The notes under the pieces were generated by a model, which did not search any database, was not told the DNA's origin, and saw only the letters and a program-made list of their open reading frames with translations. From contig JAENRP010000147.1 of assembly GCA_024741835.1 (NCBI GenBank), positions 1 through 64,000 of the forward strand: 64,000 nucleotides of DNA. The letters run 5' to 3'. Source of the DNA: Diplocarpon mali (Eukaryota; Ascomycota; Leotiomycetes; Helotiales; Drepanopezizaceae). The position numbers and the translations under genes are program-made. This document shows, in pieces, positions 35,375 through 45,569 of the stretch (positions are counted from its first letter, which is position 1; each line of letters opens with the position of its first letter).

Positions 35375-37370
35375 TGCAAGAAGCTCTCAGCGGTTACAGG
35401 AACTAGGTAGTAGAGCTGATAATTTATTGTCAACACAGAGACCGAATTTTGTTCGAGGAGTAGAAGAAGATACTTCGGAATGGTAATGTCCTGACGGCGG
35501 TTGTCTTGGTTTTTGCGATGCTGGCCATCCATGCAGGGGCCATCCATGCTTGGCAGTTTAAGAACAAGCTTGTCCACTTTCAGAAGACAGCGACGACGAC
35601 AAATATAATTCTGATGATAAGCGTTTGGTTCAACCAAATTTTGGTACTCTGAGTCACCGCCATACTCTCTGGCTTCAGTTGTTCGGCTCGTAGTTGAAAG
35701 ACATGTCCGCTTGGTCTAGCATTCCAAAGGATGCGCAAGACGAGAATGATGAGGAATGCGATGGCAGCACCGCTTGAACACGCTGCCGTCGTTCCAGTCA
35801 GTGTGTGGCAGATCATCACGATCAAATCACATGCATAATATCTGTATCAAAAGCTATCAGATCTGTGGTTGCCGTGAGAAATTGATCGGCGAGCAAGTCA
35901 TGGGAGTACTTTGGCCAAGAATTAACCTGCTTAATGTTGTTCAGGCAGTATATTTACTACCTTTTTGTTCTCCCCTCATCTGAATAGGCGAGGTTTAGAT
36001 TTCCATTTGCACTGATCTGCAAATATATTTATGATCCAGTTGTCTTGCTTTACAAACGGACATTTTGAGACCTCTTTGCCCTATGTACCTTGCCTTTGAT
36101 TGCTATTTTTTTAAACAAAAGTATTAGGCACTCCTGATCAAGTCATTAATGGCCTTTTTTTCGTTTGAGAATTTATATGGGCCTTGTCTCTGGATTTCAG
36201 TCCCTAGCCTGGGTCTTTTGTGCATGTCTGTAAAGTCACCAGCTGCAGAGGTCAATTGATATTGGATGCATAGTGTCTTTAGCAGAAGACAAGACGTCTT
36301 TCTAGGTTTATTCTAATACTACGAAAGATAGCGTAGAGAAATTCCTAAATGCATAGAGAGGTTGCGTGTTAAGGTCTATCGTAGTATTAGATCTATTATA
36401 TTAAACTTAGTTTACTAGTTGATTGACACTTTAGGAAGTCAATTATCTAACTAAAGCAGTTGCTATTCACGGTTTGAAAGCACCGCTTTGTAAAAATTGA
36501 GAGTTGCAGTTTTTAAGATTATTCAAGTAACGGAAGGCAAATCACTACTTGCCTTCTTTCTATTTGCTATTGGGTACTTGCGTTGAATCGAACCATTAAT
36601 CATTCGAATCCCAAGCAGAAACCCAGGTATCTGATTTGGCCTGACCAAAAACGCTAGCTGTTGTGATCCGAGAAATCGCATATATGTATGCAATCATTAC
36701 GTTGATCACTGTAATGATCCCAAGAGGAAAATTCATGACTCTAGACTATGTCATGAAATATGGCTAAGTCTGTACAGACCCCACTCTTCGTCAAATAGAG
36801 CTTGGAGGGCTCGTCTATGACCGTCCCATCTTGGGTCCCAGATCTGTCCAGACCAATTCATCTGGGGCGAGTCAGGAAAGTAGGTAATTTGCACTTCCTG
36901 ATTTACACGCCATCCTCAAATGTCTGGACTGAGCAGAAAAGTAGAAATTAAGATATCAACAATAGTTTTGCTTTGACGGATTGAAAAAATATTCCAACGC
37001 ATAGAGAAAAAGAGCCCAGAGTAAGGTCTACTATCCTGTGTTAGTATATCGTGAATTGCAGAAGGCGAAAAGCTTCAGGGAATTTAGACTAATAGACGGT
37101 CCACGTCTCTCCGGCCCTGTGCAAAAGAGATAGGTGAAACGGCCATTAGCAACCTGTTGATCAAAACAATGCATGTAGTTGCGAAATCCTCCTCACAGCC
37201 ATGGCATCGCAGTGAACAGAACGATCCAAAGGTAGAATCACGTGCGAAACGAAATCTAAAGCCATGAAACCGAAACCCAATGATTCACATTCCGCATGAA
37301 GCTCACAAATATTGCCGATTGTCTGCGATGAATTGCTTCATCAATAACTTGCATATATACAACCAGTAGG
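35375..37370. other. Intergenic, includes an inverted repeat
   Basis: Upstream of TVP15. A minus-strand frame at 35580-35825 encodes two hydrophobic segments (for example LIIRIIFVVVAVF) and could be a fragment of a membrane protein, but has no neighbours to splice to. The remainder is AT-rich. Confidence 0.35.
36313..36390. repeat. Inverted repeat, 12-bp arms
   Basis: ctaatactacga (36313-36324) and its exact reverse complement tcgtagtattag (36379-36390) are separated by 54 bp. The arms are nearly extended by gatag/ctatc. It could be a small non-autonomous element or a hairpin; no target-site duplication was evident. Confidence 0.5.
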
Positions 37371-38910
37371 CTACGACAATACCCAAGGAGTGGCCATATT
37401 AATCTCAACCCCCCGCCAAGCCCTCAACAACCGTTTAGGACTGGGACTCGCAGACGCATTTTGGCTCAGTATCAGGTCAGCAAGCTTCATAGAAGCAGAG
37501 TTCATACCCTCGATCCCGCAAAAATTTTGGGCCTCTTGATAATTATCACGGCGGCTCTTCTGGTCAGCTGTGCACCAGCCGAAAGCCGAAAACCATGATT
37601 CTTTGCAGACATCGTTCTTAATTAGCCCACAGACGGTGTCTTTGATGACCAAATGAGCTCGTGTGTCTGTATGAGAGTTCCTCTGGCAACTGCGGACTGG
37701 GGTTGGAAGATTTGGAGAGTAGATGAGCCGGTTTGCACGGGGGTGATGTTGAGTCCTTCGGGTATAGATGTGATAGGTATTGATGCTGTGAGGACACCGG
37801 AACTCATGTGATTGTCTGGGGATATTGGAAGTGATGAAGCTGCCTAAGATGAGATGCTCGATCTGGGGTTTTCTGTTGTTTCCGAGCATATTGTATGTAA
37901 GACTGATAAATATGACAAAGACGAAACAACAATGAAGACACTCAGACTCGATTGGCCTAATATGGATGAGCTTGAGATCTGAGAGCCACGAGGCGATGAG
38001 ATCCCTGTAGCTCGATTCGAAGCATTTGAGGAAGACAAGGTTGTGATAGGGGATGAGCTCGAGGCTTGAGGACCTGAAGCAGAAGATGTCGTCTCTGAAG
38101 TTGAAGACAAGGAAGTTGAAATAAATGGTAAGATCGAGGCCTAAGAGGATGTGTATGTCCGTGGTTTCTCTTTGGCCGATTTTGTATCAGTATAACGCGT
38201 CGTGATCGGGACGCTTGAGAAGCTTCGAGTTTCAACTTGGGAATACGACCCAGTGAGGGGAGCACTAGTTGGCCGGCTGGTTACGTCGAGTCACGGTATT
38301 GGGAGTGTAGGACTATTATGAAGGATTGATACTACGATTCCAGAGTGACCCGTGATGAAAACTGGGCAGATAATCGAAGCTGATGAATCTGGCATCGATG
38401 GTGTCAAAGTGGAACTAAAAGAGCTGATCATCCCGGTATTGAGCGTCCCAGCAAGAGACGGAACTTCCGGGCCCATGGTAGTTTTGCCAACTCCAGTCAT
38501 GAGATCAAAGATGGAATGAGAGCTAGGCTTATCAGATGCAAGTGATGTCCAGTCAGGTCGAAGACAACACGATATAGATCCAGTCATGACAGAGCTGGGG
38601 GAGAGGTACTTGGTAAGGTTTCGCAGCCGCCTGAAAATTCGATGGCCGAGGAAGTTGAGTTGTAAAAAGCAGAAACCGATACATCAGAACTACTAGAGCT
38701 ACCAGAGCCACTATAATTCGAAGCGGTGAATGTAACGACAACCGGCGTCAAACCATCCACAGCAACAGTAGTGACAAAAATCCCAGGAGCATTGAAAGTC
38801 GTACTCACTATAGAGGAGCTGCTGCTTACGGAGCTTCCAGTGAGCTGGCTTGGTATGCCTGTAGTTGAGATGGAAAGACTAGCAGAGCTTTGTCCATCGC
38901 CAGAAGCCAA
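37371..38910 (-). pseudogene. Degenerate Ser/Thr-rich extracellular-type region downstream of the LPMO
   Basis: Directly after the LPMO stop, shifted by one base, the minus strand encodes ASGDGQSSASLSISTTG and a long Ser/Thr-rich text (38910-38584). Further Ser-rich segments follow in other frames (38587-38291, 38110-37844, then past a TAG to 37622), and finally a Cys-containing stretch DTVCGLIKNDVCKES and AFGWCTADQ down to 37371. Together this looks like a linker plus a small cysteine-rich domain that once belonged to the LPMO or to a separate secreted protein, now broken by several frameshifts and stops. No known carbohydrate-binding module could be matched. Confidence 0.4.
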
Positions 38911-38911
38911 T

Positions 38912-40052
38912 TTACTCAGTCACAATATCAGAAAGCTTCGGAGGGCCATCGAAAACGCTTTTGTCGCAGGCGTCTCTGATTCCATTACAATTCTCCTCCC
39001 ATAGTGTACAGTTCTTGGAACCTGTTGGTGGCGCAGTTTCGTAACAGGTAGTGGCCTGACCGTAACATGCTTTGCTTGCCTATAAAAGTCACTTCAGCCG
39101 GTTCTCAAAGGGAGAACTAAAAAGTCGACTCACGTTCCAGCAGCCAGCCTCAGTATGATAGTTATCCAGCTTCACACCCCACCAGTTGGCATTGACCATC
39201 TCCACATTCTGGGGAAGTAGACCTTCAGTCTGCTCCTCTAAAGGTTTGACTTCGCGGATTCTGCTCTTTCCGGCTTCGTACGCCCTCGGTCCAGGCTCTG
39301 GGTATGGCCACTGAGGATTGTAGATGTCGAATAAAACCGACGGATTACTTATATCCACATAGCCGGGAATACTGACGGTGTCCCTCGGGAGCGCCGTGGC
39401 TTCCGAGTCGAGGAATATCTGAGCACAACCGACATAAAATTGAGGATTTGGAGGAATTTTGTCGGCCTCTTGGAGAGCGAGTAGCTCAGGTCGAACGAGG
39501 TAATACCCGCCTGCGAGATCATTTGGTATTGTGTAAGAGAAAAAACCGTTATTTGCCTCGAGCAGCTCGGTGCACCATTTGGACGTTTTGTAGTCGTAGC
39601 CAGAAGTAGTGATCTTGAACCATCCTTCTCCAACGCCTGTGTCGTTGATTGCCGAGCCGACATTCTTCATATAGACAGAGCAAGGGCCCTTGTGAGAGCC
39701 ATCGATGGCGCCAGGCTTGGACTTATCTGCCCATTCCCGGAATTCGAAGCTCAGCTTGGCGCCCTCTCTGACCGGACAAACTCGAGCCACACTTTGTGTG
39801 CCATCGAAGCCTATCGCGATTTTTTTTAATTAAAAGCATGCATTGAGATGGAAGGATACTGGGCTTACCACAAGCCATATTATTGCTCTGTAAATCGTTG
39901 ATTGGATCTGTGGCGCTGCCAGGATCCATTGCCATTCGCACACAGGTACCATCGCCTTGGTTTATGTTATCAACCCAGAGATTGGTAAACACACTATGGC
40001 CAGCCACGATTTGTGGTATTGCGAGAGCAAATACTAATCCAGAGAGCTTCAT
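38912..40052 (-). CDS. AA9 lytic polysaccharide monooxygenase (LPMO), secreted, 342 aa
   Basis: Minus strand, exons 40052-39869, 39810-39134 and 39079-38912. The signal peptide MKLSGLVFALAIPQIVAG is followed directly by HSVF, so cleavage leaves an N-terminal histidine, the first ligand of the copper histidine brace. The second ligand is His101 in DGSHKGPC and the axial Tyr187 lies in PQFYVGCAQI, the AA9 signature. Cys pairs (C59/C73 region, C104, C190) fit the fold. After the catalytic domain a Cys-rich extension (HTEAGCWN, ACYGQATTCYETAPPTGS) follows, as in AA9 proteins with C-terminal tails. These enzymes oxidatively cleave cellulose or related glucans. The ending at 38912 may be premature: in the next frame the DNA encodes a Ser-rich linker (see adjacent entry). 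Confidence 0.93.
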
Positions 40053-40893
40053 CTTGATCGAAGAGATCAACGGTAGTAGTAGATTAGAGTGGTGCAGGAT
40101 ATGAAGTTCAACGTTTGCTAGCGATGATGAAAAGAGAAGAAGTAGGCCATACAAGGCAGCTTGAAAAGTTCTTTATGGAATGCAGTTCCGAGGCAAGGAC
40201 AATGTCAACAAACTTTCAGATGTGGCTTTTACTAAAGTGTCACTAGAGATTGCTTCCCTTTCTTGCTATTGTGCTAGCATACACAACACACGGACAATAG
40301 CAAATACCTAAGCAGATAGTTGATAATGACAAATCATTCGCACAAAACTTAACTAGAACCAATGAGCAGAGGAGACTCCTGCTATGTTCTTTGATGTAAG
40401 TATTATTACTATTATGAGACCAAGCAACCGTCTCGAATTCCAGAGCAGAAGATTTAACTCTTGTTCGAATTGAAGAGAGCTGCATCTTCAACTGACCAGG
40501 ACAATATTCCTGGTTTAAACATTTTTAGAATGTTCCTTTTGGTAAAACAGATACTGGTAGACATACCATGTACCCTGCCAGAACAGCCTGGAGGTGTGGA
40601 AAATAGATAGATCATGACCACAGTAACCACGATATTCGAGATTCTATAGCAGACACGATAGCCTCTTCACAGTACCAAATGGATTGTTCGGAGAGATAGA
40701 ATGTACAAGAGAGGAGATATCATTTTGCATCAGTATTCTTCCCACCCAGATACTCCATTAAGCACACAGACTACATCCTATCTTCTGTTTGCAGTCACCG
40801 TTGTGGCTTCCAGTCACCGCACGCTGTGCTTTTATACATGTATAGTACAATCACCTCTTCCCACGCCTGAATGGCTTGGTGGCATCGCGGGCT
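40053..40893. other. Intergenic between LPMO and HSP10
   Basis: About 840 bp: LPMO promoter plus HSP10 3' flank. No further gene seen. Confidence 0.5.
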
Positions 40894-41574
40894 TTACTCG
40901 TTGATCTTGGCAAGAATACTATTGCAGTCATTAGATCTAGAGACATGGGAGCATGGAGGAAGGAAGACTTACTCGTGATCTCTGAATAGAGAGTACTCCT
41001 CATCTCCAACCTTAACTGGGGAGCCACCGTACTGCAAATTTGTCAGCTATGGCCAGAATCCTGGTATCTCAAGATGCCTCCTCCCCAACACAATCTTTAG
41101 TTCCACCGTCACCAAATACTATCCCGAGGCTTGATTGGCCATCCTCCGCAAGCATCAAGTCGAGGAAAAGTATCTGATCAACCCACCTGAGGAATCAACA
41201 CGCGGTCACCAGCCTTGACACCACAAGCTACTCTCTTTCCATCCTTATCAAGACCTCCGGGTCCAACAGCCAGGACCTTGGCTTCGTTCAACTCTTTCAC
41301 GGCCGACTCTGGGAGGAAAATACCGGATGCGGTCTTGGTCTCAGCCTTGATGCGTTGGACCAGGACGCGGTCGAGGAGAGGTGCGAGCGAGCGGATAGAC
41401 TTGAGAGTGGTGGACTGAGGGATAGTGTCAGTTTGAGTCTTTTATGCGCACCATGTGGGAAGGAGCAGTGAATGGAATCGAGGGGGGGGAGAGAAAGCTG
41501 CTCATAGACTCCTACTACTGAGCTCTTAACGCTCCTTGTCCCCTCTATTCGCAAGGGAAGAGAAGGCATACCAT
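40894..41574 (-). CDS. hsp10: Mitochondrial co-chaperonin HSP10 (GroES family), 104 aa
   Basis: Minus strand, exons 41574-41572 (ATG only), 41414-41187, 41031-40973 and 40918-40894. The first coding exon is just the start codon: ATG is followed at once by gtatgc, and a 157-nt intron separates it from STTLKSIRSLAPLLDRVLVQ. Further text SGIFLPESAVKELNEAKVLA, VLAVGPGG, VKAGDRVLIPQYGGSPVK and the ending ILAKINE is unmistakable Cpn10. It forms the heptameric lid of mitochondrial Hsp60 and assists folding in the matrix. The 104-aa length is exact for the family. A GAA-nn-TTC heat-shock half-dyad lies about 130 bp upstream. Confidence 0.96.
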
Positions 41575-41684
41575 ATTTGCGGATTGGATAATGGTTGCAA
41601 AAAGTATTCGGAAGAGCGATTGAGTAGATACAGGTAATGATTTTATTTCGACCCGTGTGAATCAAAGGAAAAAGATCATCTTGA

Positions 41685-41707
41685 TTCCAAGCTTCGAGAG
41701 AAGGTTC
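41685..41707 (-). promoter_or_regulatory. Possible heat-shock element upstream of HSP10
   Basis: GAAggTTC at 41700-41707 is a two-unit HSE; additional TTC triplets at 41685 and 41693 are not in perfect five-base register. It lies about 126 bp before the start codon, a sensible place for Hsf1 control of a chaperonin gene. Confidence 0.3.
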
Positions 41708-43285
41708 TGGGTATCTTTTGTTAAGCGAAGATAAAGCGACACTGGGGTGGCTGTAGAGAGACTGCATTTGTTTTCAGCCTCAGCATTGGCCAGAATGTTT
41801 ACAGTACCCACCCCCGCGTCGCTTACACTGACTTTGATCTTGGTTATTTCTTGTTCCGTGAGGGGACCATAGACTGAGAGCGTAGAATGCACAAACACTT
41901 CTTTCCAGTAATCTCCCTCCTTCTTTCTTTCTTTTTTTTATTATGTACAGATAGATTCTACAGTACCCATTCGCCAGCTCACAATCCATTTTTTCAACAT
42001 ACTGTGTTAGTTCAAAACTGTATTGCACAAGCGAAAAACGCTATGGTCGGGTTAGGTATAAGGAGAAAACCAGTATAAAAACTCCTTGTAATTCACTATT
42101 GGGCCACTAGTACCTGGGAACTCTGATACTTTAGTTGAGGATCTAACATACATCTTAGTCGATAGTTGCTCTCTCTAGTTTTCGGATGAGTACGTTCTCG
42201 AAGAGGCGCTTAGGCAAATAGAGTCGCCTTAGGTTCTCTTTCCTAGGATAAGCTCTTCTTGCTAATAGCGGCTACTTATATAGTCTTATTAAGCATCTTG
42301 CTAGTGAGCGGCAGCTATTAAATATAACCCCTCTTATCGACTTCAGCTTTTGAAGGAACTCTTCAAAAGCTATGAGGCTTTGTAACATATCCTTTCCTCT
42401 CTCCCTTTTCCTTATATGCAATAACCCGCCTTATTCCCTTTTGTATGTACTATAAAGCTCTTCCTCTAGTGATAGGTGTATATTTGAGTAATCCCTGAAT
42501 ACGTAAGGAGATGTCGAAAGTAAAGAGTATCATAAAAGAGGTGGTAAAAAAGTCGATTTCAAGTTTTTCAAAATTTCTAGCTCTATTCAACTCAGGGTTT
42601 GATTATTTCATAGTCGAAAGGATTTAATCTCGTTTCTATATACTCATTAGAAAGAACATAAAGAATCTGCAGGTTCGTAGGAGATACCGCGTACAGGTGT
42701 TGGGTCGTCATCTCCCTCGTATTCCAATATGATGCTTCACTGGCGACATGATTAGCCAATCTTCTCTCAAATCATCAGTTCGTTAATCATAGACTTTCAA
42801 AGAATCCTTGGCGGTGATTTGAAAGTCGGTTCCCAGATCCATCTCACTGGCGCCGTCAAATGGGCTGCTCAAAGCTTTCCCCTCCTGATCTGTAAAACAA
42901 AAAATCCACAGCCACTATTTTCATCAGAGCTTACGCAAGAATTGCAGCCGATTTTGTAAATCGAAATTTCATGCCGCGCTCGAGGCTGAAGTCTATTGTC
43001 TCGTCGGCGTTGAAGGTAAATGCCACTACCTGAACTCTGATAGCGAGATCGGCCGATAGTCAGCAGATCTGTTTCTCTGTTATGATGGAGACTTGTGAGA
43101 TCGCTTTGTGCTTTGAAGTTATTGACTAGGAGTGATACTTCAATGCATGAGTCTGTATATAAATCGCATGTCAAAATTCAAGCCTGGACTTCACACGAGG
43201 CAGAGGGGAAAATATTCACACTCAAACTTAGCAAGCAAGAAACGTCTCGACGACCCTCCACCCTACGGCGATTCTGGATCACATC
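41708..43285. other. Intergenic AT-rich sequence with a hairpin and a satellite-like segment
   Basis: No supported gene. The hairpin at 42345-42371 and a segment at about 42450-42480 resembling the left-end satellite are listed separately. Confidence 0.4.
42345..42371. repeat. Perfect hairpin, 11-bp stem, 5-nt loop
   Basis: agcttttgaag (42345-42355), loop gaact, then cttcaaaagct (42361-42371). Perfect complementarity over 11 bp in otherwise AT-rich, gene-free DNA. Confidence 0.7.
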
Positions 43286-43531
43286 ATGAGTTTCATAAAG
43301 ATATCCTTCATTCGTCCCCTATCCCCTCGCCCTCCCCTTCAAGCTATATCCCCGCACCAAGTCACCCCTGTCTCCATACTGCTCGTCTGCGGGCCTGGGA
43401 TGGGCTGCCCACTCAAGACGCTCTTCTTCGTCGCCGGTTTCATTCCCGGCCATACTCACCGGTTCTGCGCTACGTGCACGTACTTCCACCGCAAGGGGAG
43501 GATTGAGAATGGGCAGTATCATGGTGGCTAG
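43286..43531 (+). CDS. Divergent Pmp3/UPF0057-like small membrane protein, 81 aa
   Basis: Single exon from ATG 43286. After an N-terminal Pro-rich stretch come PVSILLVCGPGMGCPLKT, a hydrophobic run, then AGFIPGHTHRF, matching the family pattern PVAVFLxxGCxxDLxxN...LGYxPGHIHAFY, and CTYFHRKGRI at the C-terminal side. Pmp3 proteolipids are plasma-membrane proteins of two hydrophobic segments that affect membrane potential and salt tolerance. This copy is unusual: the acidic DLL after GCG is replaced by PLK, and there are extra cysteines. The frame is short, so it might be a pseudogene or rapidly evolving paralogue. Confidence 0.6.
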   Translation: MSFIKISFIRPLSPRPPLQAISPHQVTPVSILLVCGPGMGCPLKTLFFVAGFIPGHTHRFCATCTYFHRKGRIENGQYHGG

Positions 43532-44267
43532 GAAGGCGAGGATCTGGAGTGACGGTGTGGAACGGGGGCGCGAGTAGGAGGGAGGTGGATGCTTTGGTTC
43601 GTGGCCTTCTCTACTTGTTATGTTCGGTGTGGTCAGAGTTCTTCCAACGCCTGCAATGCAATGTGATGCTAAAAAGTGTGAAGTGGAGGGCTGAGCAGGC
43701 GGCGAAGGAGTAGAGGAGATGAGAAGGCCGATGAGTAGAGGGACGGTGGAGGTGAGAGGTGGAAAGTTAGGGACGTATGGAGGGAAGATAGAATCTTCTC
43801 TGATTGTTTTGTTCGTTTGTGGGAATTGTCAAGCAGTTAGCGCAATGATACCAAAAGCAACTGAGGGACGAGGTAGAATCATAAACTACTCAAGTTCTCT
43901 GAGGCATACTATGGACATCTTCCGGTCCCTTTACCTAACAGTCGTGGTTATGGTAGACAGAGCAGTCAAAAATACCGCAAAGACAAGGAAGACAGCAAGC
44001 AGAAACCTCGGCCCAATCCGAACCGCGCCAACCCATATACAACCCTATTCCCCAACTCCAGATGATGAGTGAACCGACTTTGCAGCTGTGAGAAGAAACC
44101 ATGATCCTCGAAATCCTGGCCACTTCATAGCAAGTTGATGCAAAACAGATCTTACTTCCATTCTGAGACGTATGCGCAGAAAGAATCCGTTGAGATCTGG
44201 CGTGTGCAAATAACGGTCGAGATGTGCTTTTCGGGAACTGGCGAAGTAATCGATCTAGATCTACAGT
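43532..44267. other. Intergenic between Pmp3-like gene and H4 variant
   Basis: Frames on plus (43719-44072) and minus (43935-44123) are short and without family. Part is 3' flank of the two convergent genes. Confidence 0.4.
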
Positions 44268-45097
44268 TCAATTCTTCATTTTCTTGCCAGATTCATAAGT
44301 GTCTTGGTCGAATCCGTAAATGGGACGACCGAGGCGCTTTAGGGCGAACACGACCTATTAATATCAAGTCAGCCCAAGCTTCCGTCACTGTCTACATAGA
44401 AAGCAAGCAGCTCACATCCAACACGGTGATCGTCTTTCTCTTTTGATACTCAGTTATCGTGATGGTTACGTTGAGAATCTATGCATGAATGTTAGCTTGA
44501 TAGAGGCAGATAAGGATAGGGAAGTAACTTGCTTCTGCCAAACGGGCTTTCAAGGCCGTTCTTACTTCATCGTAGACACCAGCGGATATCCTCTTCACCC
44601 CACCACGCCTGGCCATGCGACTACACTTTGTCAGTATCAAGATTCGAAGTCGTTCCAATCGTATTGGACCGGCTGCGGTTTGACATACCGGATGTCCCCC
44701 TTGGCTATAGGCAATCAATATCAGCACTTGTCGCCATCATCTTGCCGACGAGGGTTTACTTACTCACACCCAGTATAGTATCCTTGACAAGCTTGCGAGA
44801 TCTATAAAGAATCATGCAATTAGCCCCGCGGCAAAGAATGGGAGGTGGAAAGTCGTAGGGGCAATCTCGGCGCACTCACCTCCTGGTAGTGAAACCAAGT
44901 CCCTTGCCTTTGCCCTTGTTATTTCCAAATCCCATTCCCAGACCCTTCGAAGCCACACCGCGCCCAGCAGCCTTAGTAATTAGTCCCTTCCCCGCAACAG
45001 CGGGTCTGCCATCAGAGCGAACCGGTCGGGAGCCAGAGGGAACTGCGGCTGAGGGGCCGGGGCGTACCGAGGACGGCGGCATCTTGAGTGAGCGCAT
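44268..45097 (-). CDS. hH4v: Histone H4 variant with long divergent tail, 169 aa
   Basis: Minus strand, six exons: 45097-44880, 44801-44764, 44704-44689, 44620-44533, 44478-44416 and 44354-44268; every phase closes. The core reads RKLVKDTILGVTKGDIRR, ARRGGVKRISAGVYDEVRTA, TEYQKRKTITVLDVVFALKR and LGRPIYGF, aligned along the whole H4 fold (canonical ARRGGVKRISGLIYEETR, AMDVVYALKRQGRTLYGF). It differs from canonical H4 at many positions, has about 50 extra N-terminal residues rich in Pro/Ser/Gly before a KGKGKGLG tail motif, and a 14-residue C-terminal extension. H4 variants of this type are known from Neurospora (hH4v) and relatives; their role is unclear. Exon 3 is 16 nt, and the intron 44479-44532 begins GCAAGT (GC-AG). 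An upstream Met at 45097 was used; M6 (45082) is an alternative start. Confidence 0.93.
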
Positions 45098-45569
45098 GGT
45101 TCAACTACTATGTAAGGTTGGCCAAGAGTTGGTGCGCGTTTGAGTTTTGATACCGTGTATTGATTGCCTCGGGAATGTTGAAAGGGGTGTCGACAGTCAA
45201 CAAGTGGAGACCGCGAAGGAAGTGGTGCGGAGCCTCGTGCTTTGTTCGACTTATAGCGCGTTTGCGGGGTTAGTGGGCTCGATGTTGGTACAACTTCAAC
45301 CAAAATTGATTATCACAGGATCATCAATCAAATAATTGAATTTTAGGAGATAAAATCCCCGAGAACAAGGCTATCATCACGTAGGAAATACATGGGGTCA
45401 ATATTTGGATGTTAACAAGCCTTCTCAAAGAGACTCTATTACTAGATAACGCCAACAAGAATTCGATTCGCAATGCTTACAGGGTACCCAACGAATGTGC
45501 TGTTTACTTTGCCTCTACTCAAACGCCGTACAGTGGTTAAAGAAAATATGCACACCGTTTTGTGACCGC
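45098..45569. other. Intergenic between H4 variant and Svf1
   Basis: About 470 bp holding the H4-variant promoter and the Svf1 3' end. Nothing else seen. Confidence 0.5.
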
